The position numbers were made by a program, and so were the translations under genes. Below the pieces are notes generated by a model. That model did no database searches. It worked only from the letters and a program-made list of their open reading frames with translations, and was not told the DNA's origin. A stretch of 64,000 nt of DNA from Planctomycetota bacterium (GTDB lineage Bacteria; Planctomycetota; UBA1135; GCA-002686595): positions 62,001-126,000 of the forward strand of contig JAJDEW010000151.1 in NCBI GenBank assembly GCA_029259595.1. Reading direction: 5' to 3'. Every line of letters begins with the position of its first letter. The first letter of the stretch is position 1. This document shows positions 1-10,197 of this stretch, piece after piece.

Positions 1-1
1 C

Positions 2-889
<888 letters not shown>

Positions 890-903
890 ACTGTCAACAG
901 GTT

Positions 904-933
904 TTCCACAATCTGGCCGCGTGGCCTGTGGAA
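904..933 (+). terminator. Dyad downstream of the ABC ATPase
   Basis: TTCCACA at 904-910 pairs with TGTGGAA at 927-933, and GGCC at 915-918 pairs with GGCC at 923-926 around a GCGT loop, with an ATCT bulge on the 5' side. It starts 15 bases after the ATPase stop, so a transcription terminator is the simplest reading. There is no T-run, so efficiency is uncertain. Confidence 0.35.
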
Positions 934-1132
934 TGCGTGGGGAAGCGGCGAATCCGCGGCCGCGGACCCCGACATAGCCTCCGAATCGCTCCCCCCGAAT
1001 TCGACTTCCTCCGTATCATGTCGAGCGTCCAAGGAGGAATGGACAGGCCGAAAGGTCGACCTCGGTGCCTGGGGTCGTGGCCTGTACCGGACCATCCGTC
1101 GCTCACAGCACATCACTCCGACACCTTTCGAC

Positions 1133-1348
1133 ATGGCGACAACGCGCACACTGGGAACCGTCAAGTGGTTCAACGAGGCCAAGGGATTTGGATTCATCAC
1201 GCCGGAGGGGGGGAATCAGGACTGCTTCGTCCACTACACCTCCATCGCTGGTGAAGGCTTCAAGACCCTGGGCGAAGGCGATCGGGTCGAGTTCGACCTC
1301 ATCGAGGGCAAGAAGGGCGCGGCCGCCGAGAACGTCGTTCGCCTCTGA
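1133..1348 (+). CDS. Cold-shock domain protein
   Basis: A 71-residue single cold-shock domain that binds single-stranded RNA and DNA and acts as an RNA chaperone. RNP1 is seen as KGFGFITP (residues 17-24) and RNP2 as CFVHY (about 31-35), the latter with Cys and Tyr where VFVHF is usual. The length is normal for the CspA family. The ATG at 1133 has no Shine-Dalgarno sequence in the preceding 20 bases, although a perfect AAGGAGG lies about 100 bases upstream at 1031-1037. The gene stands alone between the ABC ATPase and a DUF1501 gene, with a strong hairpin directly after it, so it is probably monocistronic. Confidence 0.95.
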   Translation: MATTRTLGTVKWFNEAKGFGFITPEGGNQDCFVHYTSIAGEGFKTLGEGDRVEFDLIEGKKGAAAENVVRL

Positions 1349-1370
1349 GTTCATCACCCCTGCACCGCTT

Positions 1371-1406
1371 GCCGGGCCGGTCCTCTTTCGTGGGGGTCGG
1401 CCCGGC
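1371..1406 (+). terminator. Hairpin after the cold-shock gene
   Basis: GCCGGGCCG (1371-1379) and CGGCCCGGC (1398-1406) form a perfect 9-bp GC stem, which can be extended inward by several G-C and G-U pairs. It begins 22 bases after the stop codon. It lacks a T-run but is the obvious 3' end for the csp transcript. Confidence 0.5.
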
Positions 1407-1605
1407 TTCGTGAGCGCACCGCCATTCCTTCGTGCAACGCGCCCTGGGGGTGCGTTGCCCTCCGGTCGGAAGAACCTTCCGCCACCCTCGCGTTAGCTTT
1501 CCGCGAAAGCGGTCAGGTCCCCTTCACCGTCGTATGGGCCCGCGACGAGTAGAGGGGCCAATCGGACGCGCGAGTGCTCCGATCGGGGGAAAGCGAGGAG
1601 ATACG

Positions 1606-2808
1606 ATGGGCAAGGGATGGAAGGGGTCCGTCGACAGACGGACTGCATTGGGCCTCGGCGTCGCCGGCATGGCCCTGGGGGGAGCGCGTAGCTTCGCCCA
1701 GGATCTCGCCGACTCCGAACGCATCGCCGTTGGGCCGCGCTCGAACAAGCGCGTGCTCTTCATCTTCCTGAAGGGCGGCAACGACGGGATCAACTCGGTC
1801 CTGCCGATGGGCGATCGCGACTATGCGCGGCTGCGCCCGGGGTTGGCCATCCCCTCTTCCGCCGCGCTCGATCTCGGAAACGGCTGGGCGGCGAATCACC
1901 CGGCGCTCCGGGCGCTGATGGAGGTGCACGAGGCCGGAGAACTCGCGTCCATCCACCGCGTCGGGCACTCCGAGGTCGCGACGAGCCACGCGCGTGCGCG
2001 GCGGATCGTCGAGACGGCGGTCACCGGCGATGGAAGGGTCACGACGGGCTGGCTCGGCCGCTGGCTGGATGCCGCTCATCCGGGGCACGAAGGGGTCGGC
2101 ATCTCCGTCGGAGTCGACTTCCAGCGCGTGTTGGCGGGACGGCGAACGCGCGCTCGGCACGTCGAACGACTCCCTGCTGCGCTCGCCGTCCGGGAAGCGC
2201 AGGCCACGGGCGTCGCACCCGACCTCTTCCCCGTGGACGCGCGCGGTCTGGAGGCCGCCGGCCTACCGAGTTCGTCGCAATCGAGCGAGATGAACCACCG
2301 CCTGAAGGACTCGGTCGTCCTCTTGAAGGACCCCCGCGCCCGGGTCGTCGGGATCGAGTTCCGGGGCTGGGACACGCACCTGTCACAGGGTTCGGAGGAA
2401 GGGCCGCACGAGCAAAACCTGTCGATTCTTGGCAATGGAATCCGCTCGATCCGCCGTGCGACCCTGAACGACATCTGGAACGACCTGCTCGTCGTCGTCG
2501 TCTCCGAGTTCGGTCGCTCCGCGAGCGAGAACACGGAAGGTGGCACCGACCATGGCTCTGGCGGAGTCGTGTGGGTCGCCGGCGGAGCGGTTCGTGGCGG
2601 AGTCTACAACTGCGACGCCACGACGTGGCCGTCCGGGGCGACGATGCGCGCGGGCGCGGGGCTCGCGTGGCTCACCGACTACCGCGCGGTACTCGCCGAA
2701 GTCCTCGTGCGGCACCTCGGAGTGGACGAGCTCGATCTGGATGCACTGCTTCCCGACTGGTCGCAACGGCACGGTGCCGAATTCGACTACGTCGGCTTCC
2801 TGTCCTGA
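1606..2808 (+). CDS. DUF1501 family protein, Tat-exported
   Basis: A 400-residue exported protein of the DUF1501 family (alkaline-phosphatase-like fold), which is greatly expanded in planctomycetes and has no agreed biochemical role. The start ATG at 1606 is chosen because GAGGAG lies at 1595-1600 and the protein then opens with a twin-arginine signal (VDRRTALGLGVAGMALGG) ending near SFAQ. Family features seen are FIFLKGGNDGINSVLP near the N-terminus, RGWDTHLSQG, and VVVVSEFGRSASEN followed by TDHGSGG near the C-terminus. Unlike the other DUF1501 gene in this window, it has no DUF1549/DUF1553 partner. Its 3' end overlaps the convergent kinase gene by 22 bases. Confidence 0.9.
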   Translation: MGKGWKGSVDRRTALGLGVAGMALGGARSFAQDLADSERIAVGPRSNKRVLFIFLKGGNDGINSVLPMGDRDYARLRPGLAIPSSAALDLGNGWAANHPALRALMEVHEAGELASIHRVGHSEVATSHARARRIVETAVTGDGRVTTGWLGRWLDAAHPGHEGVGISVGVDFQRVLAGRRTRARHVERLPAALAVREAQATGVAPDLFPVDARGLEAAGLPSSSQSSEMNHRLKDSVVLLKDPRARVVGIEFRGWDTHLSQGSEEGPHEQNLSILGNGIRSIRRATLNDIWNDLLVVVVSEFGRSASENTEGGTDHGSGGVVWVAGGAVRGGVYNCDATTWPSGATMRAGAGLAWLTDYRAVLAEVLVRHLGVDELDLDALLPDWSQRHGAEFDYVGFLS

Positions 2809-4568
2809 GGATCGGTGACCGCGACGTCGTCGCGGCGCGGCAGAGCAGCCGGGGGTTCGGGACTCGAGATCACGCGCCGGCACAGCTCGAGCAGGCGCGC
2901 CCGATCCAGCGGCTTGGTCGTGTACTCCGTGCAGCCGGCCTCGAGGCACTTCTCGCGGTCGCCGGCCATCGCGTGAGCCGTCAGCGCGATGATCGGGATC
3001 GTGCAGCCCGTCTCGCGCAGACGCCGCGTGGCCTGGTAGCCGTCGAGGACAGGCATCTGCATGTCCATCAGAATCACGTCGTAGGGACGTCCGTCACGCT
3101 CGGCCTCGGCCACGCGTTCACAACCCTCCAGGCCGTTGCTCGCGACTTCGACGACCGCGCCGCCCCTCTTCAGCATGGCGGAGACCAAGGTCTGGTTCAG
3201 CTTGACGTCCTCGACGAGCAGCACGTTGCCGATGAAGGTGTTCGGACGCTGCTCGGCTTGCTTGCGCTCGTCCGCCTCGTGGTCCGCGGACCTCGACTCG
3301 TAGTCCACGAGCTGCGCACCCTCCAGTTCACCGATGTAGAGCCGGAACGTGAACGTGCTGCCGACTCCTACCTCGCTCTCGACGTCGATGTCTCCACCGA
3401 GCATCTGAGCCAACCGTCTCGAGATGGTCAGCCCGAGCCCCGCACCGCCCGCGCTGCGCGTCGAAGAGCCGTCGAGCTGATTGAAGGCGTCGAAGAGCTG
3501 TTCGAGACTCGCTTCCGGGATGCCGACGCCCGTGTCCTTGACCCGGAAAACGAGACCTCGATGTGCCAAGCCCTCGTCGCCTTCGAGCTCGATCTCGAGA
3601 CGCACTCGGCCCTTGGCCGTGAACTTGATCGCGTTGCCGACCAGGTTCAGGAGGATCTGCCGCACGCGCACGGGGTCGCTCAGAATCCGGTCCGGAACGG
3701 CGGACATGAGTTCGAGCTCGAGCGCCAGCCCTTGCTCCTGGGCCTGTGTCGAGAGGAGCGTGATGACCTCCCGCCCGACCTCGACCGGTGCGAACTCACG
3801 GGCGCTGACAACCATGCGGTTCGCCTCGACCCGGGAGATGTCGAGGATGTCGTTCAGGATCGTGAGCAGGTGCTCGCCACTACGCCGGATGATGTAGCCA
3901 TAGCGCTTGCGACTCTCGAGATCGACCTCGTTCTCGCAGAGCAGATCGACGTAGCCCAGGATGGCGTTCATCGGCGTCCGGATCTCGTGGCTCATGTTCG
4001 CCAGGAACTCCGACTTGGCCCGGTTCGCGGCTTCGGCGCGCAAGTTGGCTTCCTTCAGGCGCTGCATGTTGGCCCGATCGCGTTGCACGACGTTCCACTT
4101 CTCGGTCAGCGCTCCTGCCAGCTGCCGGACCTCGACCGGGTCGAAGGGCTTCTTCAGGATGATCAGCTGGTGCGAAGACCCCACGGTCTCGACGATCTCG
4201 TCGAAGGAGTAGTCGGAGAAAGCCGTGCAGATCACGACCTCCAGGTCGGGATCGATCTCCCAGAGCTTCAGGATCGTCTGCATGCCATCCAGTCCCGGAG
4301 GCATGCGAATGTCCACGAAGGCCATCGCGAAGCGATCCCCACGGGACGTTGCCTTCTCGAGCAGCTCGACGCCTTCTTCCCCTTGGTTGGCGGAGACCAG
4401 GTCGAAAGTCGGCCCGACGGTCTTCGTTTCCTCTTCGCCGAAGAACGCGGACCGAGCGTCGCTCGGGGCAGCGTCCTTCGACCCACCACTCAGGATCTTG
4501 CGGAAGTCCTGGTGGATCGAGTCCTGATCATCGATGACCAGGATTCTGCGGTTGTCGGTGTGTTCCAT
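2787..4568 (-). CDS. Hybrid sensor kinase, REC-HisKA-HATPase-REC
   Basis: A 593-residue soluble hybrid histidine kinase. An N-terminal receiver domain (about 7-155) has the phospho-acceptor D86 in FVDIRMP and the lysine in ILKKPFDP. The HisKA domain follows with H194 in MSHEIRTPMN. The ATPase has its N box around N312, G1 at D345-G349 (KDTGVGI) and G2 at GGAGLGL (374-380). A C-terminal receiver (about 447-565) has D502 in LMDMQMP. There are no membrane segments, so input must come through the first receiver, most simply from the kinase encoded just upstream. Its start is 3 bases from that gene's stop, so the pair is surely one operon and probably one phosphorelay. Output could be a separate HPt or regulator elsewhere. 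Confidence 0.95.
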   Translation of the reverse strand: MEHTDNRRILVIDDQDSIHQDFRKILSGGSKDAAPSDARSAFFGEEETKTVGPTFDLVSANQGEEGVELLEKATSRGDRFAMAFVDIRMPPGLDGMQTILKLWEIDPDLEVVICTAFSDYSFDEIVETVGSSHQLIILKKPFDPVEVRQLAGALTEKWNVVQRDRANMQRLKEANLRAEAANRAKSEFLANMSHEIRTPMNAILGYVDLLCENEVDLESRKRYGYIIRRSGEHLLTILNDILDISRVEANRMVVSAREFAPVEVGREVITLLSTQAQEQGLALELELMSAVPDRILSDPVRVRQILLNLVGNAIKFTAKGRVRLEIELEGDEGLAHRGLVFRVKDTGVGIPEASLEQLFDAFNQLDGSSTRSAGGAGLGLTISRRLAQMLGGDIDVESEVGVGSTFTFRLYIGELEGAQLVDYESRSADHEADERKQAEQRPNTFIGNVLLVEDVKLNQTLVSAMLKRGGAVVEVASNGLEGCERVAEAERDGRPYDVILMDMQMPVLDGYQATRRLRETGCTIPIIALTAHAMAGDREKCLEAGCTEYTTKPLDRARLLELCRRVISSPEPPAALPRRDDVAVTDPQDRKPT

Positions 4569-4571
4569 GGT

Positions 4572-6467
4572 TCAGGCCGCCAGTCGACGGGTATCCAGCT
4601 CCAGGGGAATGTCCAGGATGAAGGTGGCACCCTTGCCAGGCCCTTCGCTCGTGGCGCTCAAGGAGCAGCCCATCTCCGTCGCGGCATTGGCTGAGACGTG
4701 CAGGCCGAAGCCGTGGCCGTGCTTCTTCGTCGTGAAGCCGTGCTTGAAGATCGCGGTCAGGTTCTTGCTGGGGATTCCGACGCCGTTGTCTTGCACTTCG
4801 ATGCGGGCGAAGCGCTCCTCGACCCGAGACAGGCGGATGACCAGCCTCATGTCCGCCCGCCCCGAATCCCGCAGGGCTTGGCGTGCGTTCTGGATCAGGT
4901 TGACGAGGATCTCCATCAGCTTGTGCTTGTCGACGTGCACCCGATCCAGGTCCTCGAGCTCGCGCACGACCTCGACTTCGTCGGCGCCTCCATAGGCCTG
5001 CCGGCAGATGTGAAGGGCGCCGTCGATCTGCTTGCCAAGATCGGCCAGCTCGAACACGCCGCGCGTGCCTGCGTAGGTCTGCTGCGAGCGAACCAGCTCG
5101 GCCATGTGCTCGATCCCGGTGCGCAGCGAGGTCATCTCCTGGATCATCTCCTCCTTCTCCAAGGCGAAGTTCGAGGAGAGCTCGTCGAGCAACGGAACCA
5201 GGTGGCGACCGCGCGGATCCTCGGCGAGGAACTTCCCGAGGTCCTCCTGACCTTTCAGGACTTCGGTCAGCCGCGCCAGGTCCTTGGTCGGGAGGCCGTG
5301 CGCCTTCTTGTTGGCGATCGTCGCCGCCACGTTCACGCTGTTCAGGACGTTGCCGACGTTGTGCAGGACTCCCGTGGCGATCTCGGACATTCCCGCCAGC
5401 CGGGCGGTCTTGACCGTCTGCTCGCGCGAGTGACGCAGCTTGTCCAGCATCCGGTCGAACTCGAGCGCGAGGGTCCCGATCTCGTCGTCGCGCTTGATGC
5501 CACTCACGGCGGCAGTGTCGTCCGTTTGACCGACTTCGACGGCGTGCTCGGTCAACGTGCCGAGCGGCCGGATCACGATCCGATCCAGGAGCTTGAGCAG
5601 TGTGAAGAGGATGACGAGCGCGATCGCCGGTGCGGAGAGCAAGGCGTAGTTGACGGCTGACGCGCCGTGTGCCGTCACGTCTCGCGGCACCTCGGCCCGG
5701 ACGACGATCTTCATGTACTTCTCGACGTCCTCGACCGCCTTGTAGACCCGGAGCGTGTCGTCATCGCGGTCGTCGATGATCGGGAGCTCGCTACCCGTGG
5801 CCTGATCGCCATAGGTCGAGCGCTCGTCTTCGACCCCAACGAGGGCCTGCGACCAGATGTCGAAGTCGACCCCCGCCCGCTCGGAGACTGCCTCGCGAAC
5901 GGACTCGTCGAAGAACTGACCGGCCAGGACGTAGCCGGCCGGCTCGTCCGCGCGTCCGGAGACCGGGTGGGCGCTGACGACCAAGATCCCCTGCTCGGTC
6001 TCCATCAGCCCGGCGCCGCCCTTGTCGTTCATCGCGAGGCGCATGGCAGGGTTGCCGCGCAACAGCTGTTCGGACGGGAAAGACCGCAGGCGGATGCGCT
6101 CGCGGGCATCGGCGGACTCGATGCGAGACCAGAGCACGTTGCCCTCGGCATCGCACAGGAACAACAGGTGCAGGCCGTTCGAGGCGATGAGGTCGTCGCT
6201 CAGGTCCGCCGCCAACGCGTTCGAGTCCGCACCCGAGACGTAGCGGCGCGTCGAATCCATCCCCGCCCAGACCTGGACCCAGTTGTCCAGCGCCGTCGCC
6301 TGCCCATCGATGCTCGCCAGCACACGCTCGACGTCCCGCGCCGCGAGCGAGCGCTCGAGGTTGCGGAAGCTCGTGGCGACCGTCCGCTGCAGCAGGAACA
6401 GGTCCGCCGAAGCGTAAACGACCACGACGGCCGAGAGGATGAGGATGATCTTCGAGCGAAGGGACAT
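4572..6467 (-). CDS. Membrane sensor histidine kinase with CHASE4-like and HAMP domains
   Basis: A 631-residue membrane sensor kinase. The first transmembrane helix is at about 7-29, followed by an extracytoplasmic region of about 240 residues whose start ([12 protein letters not shown]) is typical of CHASE4 domains. A second helix lies at about 273-295, then HAMP (about 296-350). The H box is unusual: H369 sits in [14 protein letters not shown] rather than a classical SHELRTP box. The ATPase follows with N523/N527 (LVNLIQNA), D560-G564 (QDNGVGI) and GHGFGLH (584-590). It is the first gene of a two-gene operon with the REC-kinase-REC hybrid 3 bases downstream, so it likely detects an external cue and feeds that relay. 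The ligand is unknown. Confidence 0.92.
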   Translation of the reverse strand: MSLRSKIILILSAVVVVYASADLFLLQRTVATSFRNLERSLAARDVERVLASIDGQATALDNWVQVWAGMDSTRRYVSGADSNALAADLSDDLIASNGLHLLFLCDAEGNVLWSRIESADARERIRLRSFPSEQLLRGNPAMRLAMNDKGGAGLMETEQGILVVSAHPVSGRADEPAGYVLAGQFFDESVREAVSERAGVDFDIWSQALVGVEDERSTYGDQATGSELPIIDDRDDDTLRVYKAVEDVEKYMKIVVRAEVPRDVTAHGASAVNYALLSAPAIALVILFTLLKLLDRIVIRPLGTLTEHAVEVGQTDDTAAVSGIKRDDEIGTLALEFDRMLDKLRHSREQTVKTARLAGMSEIATGVLHNVGNVLNSVNVAATIANKKAHGLPTKDLARLTEVLKGQEDLGKFLAEDPRGRHLVPLLDELSSNFALEKEEMIQEMTSLRTGIEHMAELVRSQQTYAGTRGVFELADLGKQIDGALHICRQAYGGADEVEVVRELEDLDRVHVDKHKLMEILVNLIQNARQALRDSGRADMRLVIRLSRVEERFARIEVQDNGVGIPSKNLTAIFKHGFTTKKHGHGFGLHVSANAATEMGCSLSATSEGPGKGATFILDIPLELDTRRLAA

Positions 6468-6660
6468 GGGGAATCGGCGAATCCGGACCGGTCGGCCCTA
6501 GGATTCCGTTGAACGCGTGCTTCGGATGCCAGGCCGTCGGCCTCCGCAGCCATGAGGCAGCTGGAAGCGTCGGTGAGTCTGTCGCTTCGGCGGGGCTTGC
6601 GGGTTCCGCACGGCTGTGGAGGACGTCGTCATGGCGCCGAATGACTTCTTCAGCGGGCTC

Positions 6661-7140
6661 CTACGGTGTCCCTGTCGGCAACGGTGCCGCTTCGGACTCG
6701 TCCTGCTTCAGGGGAACCTGGCGCCGCCGTACCGGCTCGGTCGCCTCGTTGATCAGGTCGCAGAGCTCGTGCAGTTGGTCCGACTTGCGAATGCGGCACG
6801 GGCCCAACTGCTCGCCGCGGGCGACGGCCTTGAGGAACTGCTCGAAGCGGTAGATCGGACCCGCGATGCGAAACGTCACCAGCACGCCGACCGCGAAGGT
6901 CAGGGGCAGGAACATCCCGAAGGACATCAGGAGGATCTCGATGGGGAGCTTCGGGATCGTTGCCATCAGGTAGGCACCGCCGCTCGGCATCGTCGCCGCC
7001 AATTCCGAGAGCATCCAGCCCACGAGCAAGGCCTGCAGCAGGAACCCCAGGGCGGAGAGCGCGACAAACGTCCCCACCATCCGCAACTGGAGGCGGGGCT
7101 TGATCAGCTTGATCTTTCGTTTGTAGGGTCGCTCAGCCAT
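6661..7140 (-). CDS. Two-helix membrane protein with HAMP-like cytoplasmic segment
   Basis: A 159-residue inner-membrane protein. A basic N-terminus (KRKIKLIKPRLQLR) precedes a helix at about 22-47. After a periplasmic loop of about 25 residues comes a second helix at about 70-90, followed by FRIAGPIYRFEQFLKAVARGE, which resembles the first half of a HAMP linker. The C-terminal 50 residues are charged and helical. No kinase or output domain is attached. It lies 60 bases downstream of the HEAT-repeat gene and in the same direction as the pilin genes, so it is probably the last gene of that operon. Similar stand-alone HAMP membrane proteins occur in other bacteria, but their role is not established. 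Function unknown. Confidence 0.7.
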   Translation of the reverse strand: MAERPYKRKIKLIKPRLQLRMVGTFVALSALGFLLQALLVGWMLSELAATMPSGGAYLMATIPKLPIEILLMSFGMFLPLTFAVGVLVTFRIAGPIYRFEQFLKAVARGEQLGPCRIRKSDQLHELCDLINEATEPVRRRQVPLKQDESEAAPLPTGTP

Positions 7141-7200
7141 GGGTTCGCCTCGTATGAGTCGGGGTCTCGTTGTTCCTTCGAACGCGCCGACGGGTCCTCT

Positions 7201-8547
7201 TTAGCGCCAGCGATCTCCCGCCTGTCGCTCGGCACCGTGCCCGCCACGCGCGCCGGGAAGATCTTTCCCGGTGATTCGCTGCCACGCTCTTCGTGCCGCG
7301 TTGGCCACCTCGTCTTCTCGGCCCAGGCAGACCTCGAGGTCGGCGAGGACCGCGTGCGAGCGGAACTGCCCCAGGGCCCTGCAGGCCGCCACGGCGACGA
7401 CCGGGTCCAAGCTGCTGAGGCTGCCCGCGATGCGGCGCGCCAGCTCGTGGCGATAGAGGCGGACCGTCGCGACGTCGTTGAGCATCCGCACGGCTTCAGC
7501 CGGCGTTCCGCTGGCGATGGTCCGGAAGGCCTCGTCGGCTTCCTGCTCCCACCAGTCGAGCTCGCCGTCGTACCAGCGCCACCAATCGGCGGCTTGCTCA
7601 CCGAAGTCCGCGCCCGTGATCGCGCGCAAGGCCGCGAGAGCGCCACTCTCGAGGTGGCGGTCCGCTCCATCCAGGAGCGCGAGCACGTCCGGGATCGCAT
7701 CGTGGATCTCGAGCGCTCCGACCGCCTGCAGAACACCGGGGAGCTCCGCGGGCGACGCCATCTGCAGATAGCTGTGAACACCGGCCAGGACGTCGGGAGC
7801 GATCGGGTGTCCGACCTTCGAGCCGACACGCGAGAGCGTGGCCAGCACCAAGGGGTCGAGCTCATCCGAGCGACCCAACAAATCGACCAGCACGGCCAAG
7901 GAAGCCTGCGTCCGTATGCTCTCGAGCGCGCGGACGATCTCCGCCTCGAGCGGAGTCGGGACGAGCCCGAAGAGCCTCTCGAGGTCGACGGCCACGGCCA
8001 CTTGCCGCTCGCCCATTCGTCCCAGCGCCGCGCCGAAGGCCTTACGCAGGCTCACCGGAATCGGCGCCCGGCCATCCGGCTCCAACGTCGTGAACTGGAC
8101 GAGCAGGTCGAAGTCGTCGCTCGATCCGAGCTGCCCGAGGAGCTCGAGGCCCTCCTTGCGCTCCTCGACCGTGCCCTCGATCGACAGGGGCTCGAGGAAG
8201 TCGCGCCGAACCGCGGGAAACCACTCGATCAAGGCGGAGGCGAGGCCTTCGGCCTGCACGGGCGTGAAGCGTCGCGGCAGGTCGCCCCGCCGCCAGGAGG
8301 CGGGCACGCGCCCGCTGCGATGCAACTCGAGCACGAACGGCAGCGCTCCGGATCCGAGCGTTCGGATTCGTCCGGCCAGAGCCTGGGCGGAAGGAGCCCC
8401 TCCCGCGAGCACGTCCACGAGCGCGTTTCGCGGGTCCTTGGACGCGGTCTGGGCCACGACCACGTCGGCCGGCGCCCCCGGAAGGGCGCCGGCCATGAGG
8501 GCGGTGACGAAGAGCCCCGCCCGCAGCGTGACCTGGACGGAATTCAT
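7201..8547 (-). CDS. Exported HEAT-repeat protein of the pilin operon
   Basis: A 448-residue protein with a signal peptide (about 1-32, ending near VVAQTAS). The rest is almost entirely alpha-helical repeats of about 35-45 residues, of the HEAT or PBS-lyase type. Examples are PLSIEGTVEERKEGLELLGQL and a final repeat containing DPVVAVAACRALGQF. Such repeats form protein-binding solenoids and carry no catalytic residues. The start overlaps the stop of the PilX-like gene in ATGA, so translation is coupled. That position suggests a periplasmic adaptor for the pilus or secretion apparatus, but this is inferred from location only. Confidence 0.75.
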   Translation of the reverse strand: MNSVQVTLRAGLFVTALMAGALPGAPADVVVAQTASKDPRNALVDVLAGGAPSAQALAGRIRTLGSGALPFVLELHRSGRVPASWRRGDLPRRFTPVQAEGLASALIEWFPAVRRDFLEPLSIEGTVEERKEGLELLGQLGSSDDFDLLVQFTTLEPDGRAPIPVSLRKAFGAALGRMGERQVAVAVDLERLFGLVPTPLEAEIVRALESIRTQASLAVLVDLLGRSDELDPLVLATLSRVGSKVGHPIAPDVLAGVHSYLQMASPAELPGVLQAVGALEIHDAIPDVLALLDGADRHLESGALAALRAITGADFGEQAADWWRWYDGELDWWEQEADEAFRTIASGTPAEAVRMLNDVATVRLYRHELARRIAGSLSSLDPVVAVAACRALGQFRSHAVLADLEVCLGREDEVANAARRAWQRITGKDLPGARGGHGAERQAGDRWR

Positions 8548-10190
8548 CGAATCGTCGTCGTCTTGTTGGTCCCGGACAACAGGAGGGACAGTCCGTCGCG
8601 CGTACCACCGAGCACGGAGTCCACGAGCTTCCAGTCGAAGGCATTCTCGGAGCCGAGATAGGTGGTGACGAAGCCCCCCAGATCGATGTAGGAGAGGTCC
8701 AGCACCTGGTCTTCGTGAGCCAGGCTGGGCCGAGGCAGGGTCGTCGGATCCACGTTCAGGACCTTGAACGGGTTGTTCGCCCCGTTTCCGGAAGCGATCG
8801 GCGCGAAATCCACGATCCGCCAGGAGAGGTTCGTCGGCCGCGCCTTGTCCAGGGCCAGCTCGGCCAGATAGACGTCGAAGTGCAGGCGTGCGTTCTGAGC
8901 CAGGCTCAGGCTGTTCGCCACGATCGCACCGAACACTTCGAACCCTGCCCCCAGCGCCACCGAGGCCTCCGGCGCATAGATCATGCCGAAGAACTGGCTC
9001 GCCGCGCTGAGCTCGGCCGTTCCCGTGTTCGCCATCTCGAGCCGCACCTGGCTCGGGTCGGTGCTGCTCGTCGCCACCGACGACGTATCGTCGAAGACGA
9101 GCGAGCCCGTGACGAAGAGATCGATGGGACCGTTCGTCGTGTCGAAGGTCAGCTGTGACGAGCCACCGACCGTGAGGTCACCCACGACGATCGATGAGGG
9201 CCCTTGGAGGACCAGCTCGGACCCCCCCGTCACGTCGATGTAGCTGAAGCCCATCGCGCCGGAATCGAGCAGGTTGACGAGCCCGTTCGAGAGCGTCGTG
9301 CCCTTCTGCTTCGGCACGGTCGGAAGCTGGACGGCCGGCAACGCTACGGTCGTGACCGCGGGAAGGACATCGCCGGTGATCTCCGGCGTTCCGACCAGCG
9401 TGACCTGGCCGCTCGGGCCGGGTGCAACGGCGCCGAAGATCTGGGTCGGAGACTGGTCGGAACCGTGGACCGTGATGCTGCCGTTCGAACCGACGTTGCC
9501 CATTCCGATCTTGACGTCTTCGTCCGCGACCTGGTCCCCGAGCTCGGGCGGACTCAGGATGGTCGTGACGGGCTCCGTCACAGCGCCGAGGCCACCGCCA
9601 CCGAGCACACCGCCTACCACGCCACCGACCGTGGTCGTGACGGTTTCCAAGGTGCCCCGGAGGAGCGCTTCGGCCTCGCCGTCCTCGACCTGCACTTCGT
9701 AGTCCCCGTCGCGCGAGTCGTAGCCGTCGATCAGCGCGCCCTCCTGGATTTCGAGATCCTCGCTCGAGAAGACGCCGAGCGCCGCCATGTCCATCACCCC
9801 GCGCTCGACGACGAGGTCCAGGGTCGCCTTGCCGGCGCCGTGCATCCCGGTCGCACGCAGCTGGACGAGGCCGCCGTCGACCTCGGTCGCTTCGACCCAG
9901 AAGAGCCCTTCGCCGAACTTCGCGGGCATGGCCATCGTGCCGACGTTGCCCGTCTTTCCGACCTGGATCCCGGCATAGGCCTCGATGAGGCCGGCCTCGG
10001 CCAGGTAGAACGAATGCTTGTTGTCGATCGCCGCCTTCTGGCGCGCCGTCACGGCCGACGAGACTTGCAAGAAGCTCGCCGCCAGGACGGAGACCGTCAT
10101 GACCGCGATCAAGGAGAGTACGAGCGCGCTACCCGAGCGCTCGCCACGTCCTCCGCTGATCCCTTTTCGTAGTTTCATGTTCCCACCCAT
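8544..10190 (-). CDS. PilX-like pilus assembly or secreted pilin-like protein
   Basis: A 548-residue protein whose N-terminus (about 18-60) is one hydrophobic helix, SALVLSLIAVMTVSVLAASF, followed by KHSFYLAEAGLIEAY. This arrangement is typical of PilX-type minor pilin proteins in which AEAG follows the membrane helix. No prepilin G|FxxxE cleavage site is seen. The remainder is rich in Gly, Thr and Val, suggesting an extended beta structure on the surface; a region at about 180-215 is glycine-rich. Two starts are possible, ATG at 10190 or ATG at 10178 (with GGTGGG just upstream); the longer is given. It sits 7 bases after the PilW/GspJ-like gene and overlaps the HEAT gene, so it belongs to a minor-pilin operon. 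Confidence 0.75.
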   Translation of the reverse strand: MGGNMKLRKGISGGRGERSGSALVLSLIAVMTVSVLAASFLQVSSAVTARQKAAIDNKHSFYLAEAGLIEAYAGIQVGKTGNVGTMAMPAKFGEGLFWVEATEVDGGLVQLRATGMHGAGKATLDLVVERGVMDMAALGVFSSEDLEIQEGALIDGYDSRDGDYEVQVEDGEAEALLRGTLETVTTTVGGVVGGVLGGGGLGAVTEPVTTILSPPELGDQVADEDVKIGMGNVGSNGSITVHGSDQSPTQIFGAVAPGPSGQVTLVGTPEITGDVLPAVTTVALPAVQLPTVPKQKGTTLSNGLVNLLDSGAMGFSYIDVTGGSELVLQGPSSIVVGDLTVGGSSQLTFDTTNGPIDLFVTGSLVFDDTSSVATSSTDPSQVRLEMANTGTAELSAASQFFGMIYAPEASVALGAGFEVFGAIVANSLSLAQNARLHFDVYLAELALDKARPTNLSWRIVDFAPIASGNGANNPFKVLNVDPTTLPRPSLAHEDQVLDLSYIDLGGFVTTYLGSENAFDWKLVDSVLGGTRDGLSLLLSGTNKTTTIR

Positions 10191-10197
10191 TTGCTTG

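Noticed and set aside
902..910. TTTTCCACA, one base different from a DnaA box.
   Set aside because: Only one box and no AT-rich stretch or dnaA/dnaN nearby. The dyad it belongs to is better explained as a terminator.
1039..1254. A short frame beginning after AAGGAGG and overlapping csp.
   Set aside because: The spacing to the ATG is only one base, and the product resembles no known leader peptide; kept only as a note on the leader.
2571..4694. A 707-codon plus-strand open frame opposite the hybrid kinase.
   Set aside because: It runs antisense to a kinase with every expected motif in place. Its product has no domain features; long antisense frames are common at this GC content.
6616..8661. 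A 681-codon plus-strand frame.
   Set aside because: It covers the HEAT-repeat and HAMP-like genes in antisense and is Gln/Arg/Ala-rich without motifs.
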